Origin: Bacillota bacterium
GTDB lineage: Bacteria; Bacillota; Clostridia; Acetivibrionales; DSM-2933
Assembly (NCBI GenBank): GCA_023430975.1
Contig: JAEYYB010000038.1
Span: 27,622-91,621, forward strand
Length of the DNA stretch: 64,000 nucleotides
Direction of reading: 5' to 3'
The notes under the pieces are model-generated. The model was not told the DNA's origin and searched no databases. It saw only the letters and a list, made by a program, of their open reading frames with translations. Both the position numbers and the translations under genes were made by a program. Below are positions 60,417 through 64,000 of this stretch, in pieces (positions within the stretch are counted from its first letter, which is position 1; each line of letters begins with the position of its first letter).

Positions 60417-61336
60417 TGAAGGCAGGGAAAATTGGGCTTGGAATTTTTCTCCTAGCAGTTGGAGTTATTTGGATACTTGTTAGTTTCAAGATTATCAGTT
60501 TTAATTATATAGAACAATTCTTTGTAGCGTCTATCAAGCTTTGGCCTCTAATTCTTATTGTAGTAGGGGTGAACCTGATATTTAAGTATAACTATTCTGT
60601 AAAATTAGTATCATGGGTTTTATATTTTGCGATTTTAATTTCCTATGGTGTAATAGTCAATCCAAAACTTGGATTCGACAGTGTTAAGATTGACTTGAAT
60701 TTAGGTGATGTTGGCAATGGAGACCATATAAAATATAGCGAAAAGCTGAAGGAAGCAACTAAAGAGGGTAAGCTGGATATTTCACTGGGTGCAGCTAAAA
60801 TAAATATTGATGGGAAAACTGACAATTTATTTGACGCTGATGTTCCTAAAAGTGTAAAACTTAAAAAGACAGACTATTCACACAACAATAGTGAAGCTCG
60901 AATATACTTTGATAAAAACAATGGTTTTGATTTTAGAAACCAGGATTCCATTTTTCAGTTAAATAAAAGCGTATTATGGGATGTTAATATTAAGACAGAT
61001 GTGTTAACAGGTAAATTGGACATGACAGACCTTAAAATTAAAAAGCTTGACTTGGACGTTAAAGCTTCAAGTGTAGATGTGGTATTTGGTTCAGGTTATG
61101 ATAAAACAAATGCTGAGATTGAAGCTAAAGCATCAAATATAAATCTCACAGTTCCTAAGAATTCAGGAGTACGTATAAAAATGAGTGGAAAGTTAAATAA
61201 CACTAATTTGGATAAGTTGGAATGGAAAAATGATAAGAATGTGTATGAATCGCCAAATTATGATAAGGCAGAATCCAAGATAGACATGGAAATGGATATG
61301 GATATATCAAATTTAAAGGTTTATCTTATAAACTAA
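60416..61336 (+). CDS. LiaF/DUF5668-like membrane protein with wall-stress beta domain
   Basis: The 306-residue protein has two or three N-terminal membrane helices (GLGIFLLAVGVIWILVSFK, LWPLILIVVGVNLIF, WVLYFAILISYGVIV). An external beta-rich domain follows, with repeated short motifs such as GKLDISLGAAKINIDGK, GKLDMTDLKIKKLDLDVKAS and SNINLTVPKNSGVRIKM. This layout matches LiaF-type or DUF4097-like proteins that modulate cell-envelope stress signalling. Overlaps pspC at TGATG, so it is coupled to it. No LiaRS kinase pair lies in the window. Confidence 0.78.
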   Translation: MKAGKIGLGIFLLAVGVIWILVSFKIISFNYIEQFFVASIKLWPLILIVVGVNLIFKYNYSVKLVSWVLYFAILISYGVIVNPKLGFDSVKIDLNLGDVGNGDHIKYSEKLKEATKEGKLDISLGAAKINIDGKTDNLFDADVPKSVKLKKTDYSHNNSEARIYFDKNNGFDFRNQDSIFQLNKSVLWDVNIKTDVLTGKLDMTDLKIKKLDLDVKASSVDVVFGSGYDKTNAEIEAKASNINLTVPKNSGVRIKMSGKLNNTNLDKLEWKNDKNVYESPNYDKAESKIDMEMDMDISNLKVYLIN

Positions 61337-61352
61337 AATCCCCTTTATAAGA

Positions 61353-61386
61353 GGTCTTGCAGAAATTATTCTGCAAGGCCTTTTTT
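61353..61386 (+). terminator. Terminator after the LiaF-like gene
   Basis: GGTCTTGCAGAA pairs with TTCTGCAAGGCC around ATTA and is followed by six T. Confidence 0.9.
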
Positions 61387-61396
61387 ACGGGAATTT

Positions 61397-61499
61397 TATA
61401 TTAAAAGTGATAAATCTATTACATTTGTCTTAAGCAAATCCCGCTGAACCGTTCGTTATTTGCTCCGCCAAATGTAAGATTATTAACACTTTTAATATA
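61397..61499. repeat. Palindromic repeat, family B, copy 1
   Basis: 103 bp. TATATTAAAAGTGATAAATC on the left and GATTATTAACACTTTTAATATA-type right end form imperfect arms. Inside, ATTACATTTGTCTTAAGCAA and TTGCTCCGCCAAATGTAAG form a second arm around CGTTCGTTATT. It differs from copy 2 at one base only. Confidence 0.88.
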
Positions 61500-61572
61500 A
61501 GTTATATATTTATAATAATTTTGTTAAAATAGTGGCAATATACGTTGATATTTATTAAAATAGTATTTATAC

Positions 61573-61675
61573 TATATTAAAAGTGATAAATCTATTACAT
61601 TTGTCTTAAGCAAATCCCGTTGAACCGTTCGTTATTTGCTCCGCCAAATGTAAGATTATTAACACTTTTAATATA
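61573..61675. repeat. Palindromic repeat, family B, copy 2
   Basis: 103 bp, nearly identical to copy 1 73 bases upstream (CCCGT here, CCCGC there), in the same orientation. The near identity points to recent movement or duplication. Confidence 0.88.
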
Positions 61676-61697
61676 TATTAAAGTGATTTCAACCACA

Positions 61698-61843
61698 TTA
61701 AGACATGCATGATTAAAAATAACTTACGCTATAAATTTGGCTCATGTGTTGGCTTGACTCGTCAGGATGCATGGCGAGCAGTTTAGCGAAGCTAAACGAC
61801 CAGCTGCTATGATAAGCGTAAGTGATTTTTCATTTATGTCTTA
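61698..61843. repeat. Palindromic repeat, family A, long form (copy 7)
   Basis: TTAAGACATGCATGATTAAA and TTTTTCATTTATGTCTTAA are the outer ends; ACTTACGCT and AGCGTAAGT are the next arm. The middle is enlarged and carries an extra hairpin GTTTAGC-GAA-GCTAAAC. About 146 bp, between the family B pair and glnS. These three repeats fill most of the 61337-61935 gap. Confidence 0.75.
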
Positions 61844-61935
61844 ATAAATATTGAAAACGAACTATCTTAGTTGTGGGACAACTAAATAAAGAGATATTTT
61901 TGCGGATTTTGTACTTTTTATACGGGAGGAAAAAC

Positions 61936-63624
61936 ATGAGTGATAATGATTTAATAGCTTATTCAAATTTCATTCAGGATATTATTACTGATGATCTTAA
62001 AACCAATAAGAACGGTGGCAGAATAGTAACCAGGTTTCCACCTGAACCAAACGGTTATTTGCATATCGGGCATGCTAAGTCAATATGCATAAACTTTGGC
62101 CTTTCCATACAGAACAAAGGAAAATGTAATTTAAGATTTGACGATACCAATCCTGTTAAAGAAGATGTGGAATATGTCGATTCAATCCAAAAAGATGTAA
62201 AATGGTTAGGTTTTGATTGGGAAGACAGGATGTATTATGCTTCTGATTATTTTGAAAGAATTTACAATTCTGCAATAGAGCTGATAAAGCTCGGTAAAGC
62301 ATATGTTTGCGATTTAACTGCAGAGCAGATCAGGGAATACAGAGGAACTCTTACTGAGCCAGGAAAGGATAGTCCTTTTAGGAATCGTTCGGTGGAAGAA
62401 AATCTGGATTTGTTTGAGAAGATGAAAAACGGGCAATTCGAGGACGGAAGCCGTGTATTAAGAGCTAAAATAGACATGGCGTCACCAAATTTAAATATGA
62501 GAGATCCTGTTATATACAGAATACTTCATGCAACCCATCACAGGTCTGGAGACAAGTGGTGCATTTATCCCATGTATGACTTTGCACATCCCATATCCGA
62601 TGCGTTAGAGGGCATTACTCATTCTATTTGTACACTTGAGTTTGAAGATCATCGCCCATTATATGACTGGTTTTTGGAAACACTTCAATTTCAAGACAGG
62701 CCAAGGCAAATAGAATTTGCACGTCTGAACCTTACCTACACGGTGATGAGCAAGAGAAAGCTTTTGGAATTAGTTAAAAATTCATATGTAGCTGGATGGG
62801 ATGACCCCAGGATGCCTACCATTTCGGGAATGAGGAGACGCGGATATACTCCTTCTGCAATAAGAGATTTTTGCGAAAGAATAGGGGTAGCAAAAACATC
62901 AAGCACAGTTGATGTTGCTCTTCTTGAACACTGCATCAGGGAAGATCTGAATGCTAAAGCCACAAGGGTTATGGCAGTTTTAAGGCCTATCAAGGTGGTT
63001 TTGGAAAATTATCCTGATGATCAGATAGATTGGTTTGATGCTGAAAATAATCCTGAGGACCCAAATGCAGGAACAAGAAAAGTTCCCTTCTCAAAGGTTA
63101 TTTATATCGATAGAGATGACTTTATGGAAAACCCTCCAAAGAAATACTTCAGATTATTTCCGGGCTCTGAGGTTAGGCTCAAACATGCATACTTTATTAC
63201 ATGCAAAAGCGTTGTAAAGGATGAAAAAGGCGAAATTACCGAGCTTATTTGTACCTATGACCCTGAATCAAAAGGCGGTAATTCTCCTGATGGAAGAAAA
63301 GTTAAAGGGACTATTCAATGGGTTTCGGCCAAGCACGCAATTGATGCTGAAGTAAGGCTTTATGATCAGCTCTTTACAAGCTCAAATCCTGATGAAAGTG
63401 AGAGCGGTGATTATAAGGAAAACCTTAATCCAAATTCATTGGAAACTCTTTATAATTGTAAATTAGAGCCAAGTCTAAAGGAGTCAAAGCCTGAGGACAG
63501 ATACCAGTTCATTCGTACAGGCTATTTTTGTATTGATTCTGTTGATTCAAAGGAAGATAAGCTTGTGTTCAACAGAATAGTTGCACTTAAGGACTCGTGG
63601 GCAAAGATTCAGAAAGAACAGTAA
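61936..63624 (+). CDS. glnS: Glutaminyl-tRNA synthetase
   Basis: This is a 562-residue class I synthetase: FPPEPNGYLHIGHAKSICIN (HIGH motif), LRFDDTNPVKEDVEYVD, DFAHPISDALEGITHSICTL, YTVMSKRKLLELVKN (the KMSKS counterpart) and AGWDDPRMPTISGMRRRGYT, then the beta-barrel anticodon-binding part (KVIYIDRDDFMENPPKKYFR). GlnS of this size is typical; its presence means that Gln-tRNA need not be made only by the GatCAB route. The start at 61936 follows GGGAGG; an in-frame ATG at 61873 would add 21 residues and has no ribosome site. Confidence 0.95.
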   Translation: MSDNDLIAYSNFIQDIITDDLKTNKNGGRIVTRFPPEPNGYLHIGHAKSICINFGLSIQNKGKCNLRFDDTNPVKEDVEYVDSIQKDVKWLGFDWEDRMYYASDYFERIYNSAIELIKLGKAYVCDLTAEQIREYRGTLTEPGKDSPFRNRSVEENLDLFEKMKNGQFEDGSRVLRAKIDMASPNLNMRDPVIYRILHATHHRSGDKWCIYPMYDFAHPISDALEGITHSICTLEFEDHRPLYDWFLETLQFQDRPRQIEFARLNLTYTVMSKRKLLELVKNSYVAGWDDPRMPTISGMRRRGYTPSAIRDFCERIGVAKTSSTVDVALLEHCIREDLNAKATRVMAVLRPIKVVLENYPDDQIDWFDAENNPEDPNAGTRKVPFSKVIYIDRDDFMENPPKKYFRLFPGSEVRLKHAYFITCKSVVKDEKGEITELICTYDPESKGGNSPDGRKVKGTIQWVSAKHAIDAEVRLYDQLFTSSNPDESESGDYKENLNPNSLETLYNCKLEPSLKESKPEDRYQFIRTGYFCIDSVDSKEDKLVFNRIVALKDSWAKIQKEQ

Positions 63625-63756
63625 TGATATTTTATGGTGGGCCAAGTGGCATTTCGAAAAACTGAATTAATGATAATAAGAAAAAGCATGAATAATGTAT
63701 TTTTGAAATGCTCTTAGCACTTTATATGGTATGAAATATGTAATGGGTAATAGATT

Positions 63757-63859
63757 TATATTAAAAGTGATTAATCTCCTACATTTGTTTTTCGCAAATC
63801 CCGTTGAACCCTTCGTTATTTGCTCCGCTAAATGTAAGATTAATAACACTTTTAATATA
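63757..63859. repeat. Palindromic repeat, family B, copy 3
   Basis: 103 bp in the same sense as the 61400 pair, with about a dozen differences (CTCCTACATTTGTTTTTCGC, AACCCTTCG). It lies after glnS. The 63625-64000 stretch otherwise shows no gene, apart from a possible promoter near the end. Confidence 0.85.
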
Positions 63860-63964
63860 GAACTATTAATTATCCAATGTCATCAAGCTAATAAAACAAT
63901 AACTGGGATTACTGGAAAATACGAAAAAATATATTAAAAAAGTGGCTAAAAGTCGCGAAAACTC

Positions 63965-63993
63965 TTGACTTTTCCAAAGTAGCCTAATAATCA
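63965..63993 (+). promoter_or_regulatory. Promoter candidate for a gene beyond the right edge
   Basis: TTGACT (63965-63970), 17 bases, then TAATCA (63988-63993). The window ends with AAAAGGA. It cannot be confirmed because the following gene is outside the window. Confidence 0.3.
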
Positions 63994-64000
63994 AAAAGGA

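Noticed and set aside
61397..61843. Possible insertion sequence
   Set aside because: The repeated palindromes have inverted ends but contain no open frame for a transposase, so they are non-autonomous at best.
61844..61935. T-box leader for glnS
   Set aside because: No T-box consensus, specifier loop or terminator/antiterminator pair was found between the palindrome and glnS.

Overview
The window is a chromosomal segment of a low-GC, Gram-positive, motile, spore-forming Clostridia member. The style fits the Ruminiclostridium/Acetivibrio group, but this is inferred from gene content and not proven. Support: the spore protease YabG, strong AGGAGG-type ribosome sites with frequent GTG/TTG starts, lipoboxes, a SAM-I riboswitch on metK, a c-di-GMP riboswitch, sigma-D type flagellar promoters, and the rpsF-ssb-rpsR and comF-yvyF-flgM gene orders. 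No tRNA, rRNA, transposase, CRISPR array or phage gene was seen.

Layout. 1-12262 is almost all minus strand: a protein O-mannosyltransferase (GT39) cut by the left edge, a BlaR1-like/BlaI pair with two BlaI-type operators, a glycogen/maltodextrin cluster (alpha-glucan phosphorylase, GH13 amylase, GlgX debranching enzyme), yabG, and a beta-helix lipoprotein. 12549-27600 is plus-strand housekeeping: rpsF-ssb-rpsR, pheA, a MazG-like gene, gdpP, rplI, dnaB, tilS, hpt, ftsH, metK and recD2. 27812-50954 is a flagellar region whose order closely follows Bacillus subtilis: comF, yvyF, flgM, flgN, flgK (two copies), flgL, yviE, fliW, csrA, hag, then flaG, fliD, fliS and a FliT-like gene. Between hag and flaG sit fliB (flagellin lysine methylase) and a seven-gene nonulosonic-acid island (neuC, nucleotidyltransferase, neuD, neuB, neuA, radical SAM, LegC-type aminotransferase), which probably makes the sugar that decorates flagellin. 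51354-64000 carries a secreted transglutaminase-like/Big2 protein under a c-di-GMP riboswitch, aroK, a degenerate response regulator, pyruvate kinase, a PPIase lipoprotein, a PspC/LiaF-like pair and glnS.

How the parts work together. The flagellar genes form a regulatory circuit: anti-sigma FlgM, sigma-D type promoters before comF-yvyF, flgM, hag, fliB and flaG, and the FliW-CsrA switch, with a CsrA-type hairpin visible in the hag leader. c-di-GMP sensing (riboswitch) and c-di-AMP turnover (GdpP) are both present.

Most striking observations: (1) the c-di-GMP riboswitch has one helix loop expanded to about 148 nt by inserted palindromic repeats; (2) the first FlgK copy carries a von Willebrand A-like domain inside it; (3) at least three families of dispersed imperfect palindromes occupy intergenic gaps. 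Family A is about 100 bp with a GTGTT..AACAC core hairpin, family B is 103 bp with TTAAAAGTG ends, and family C is about 115 bp with ATGGCTAAGAAAT ends.
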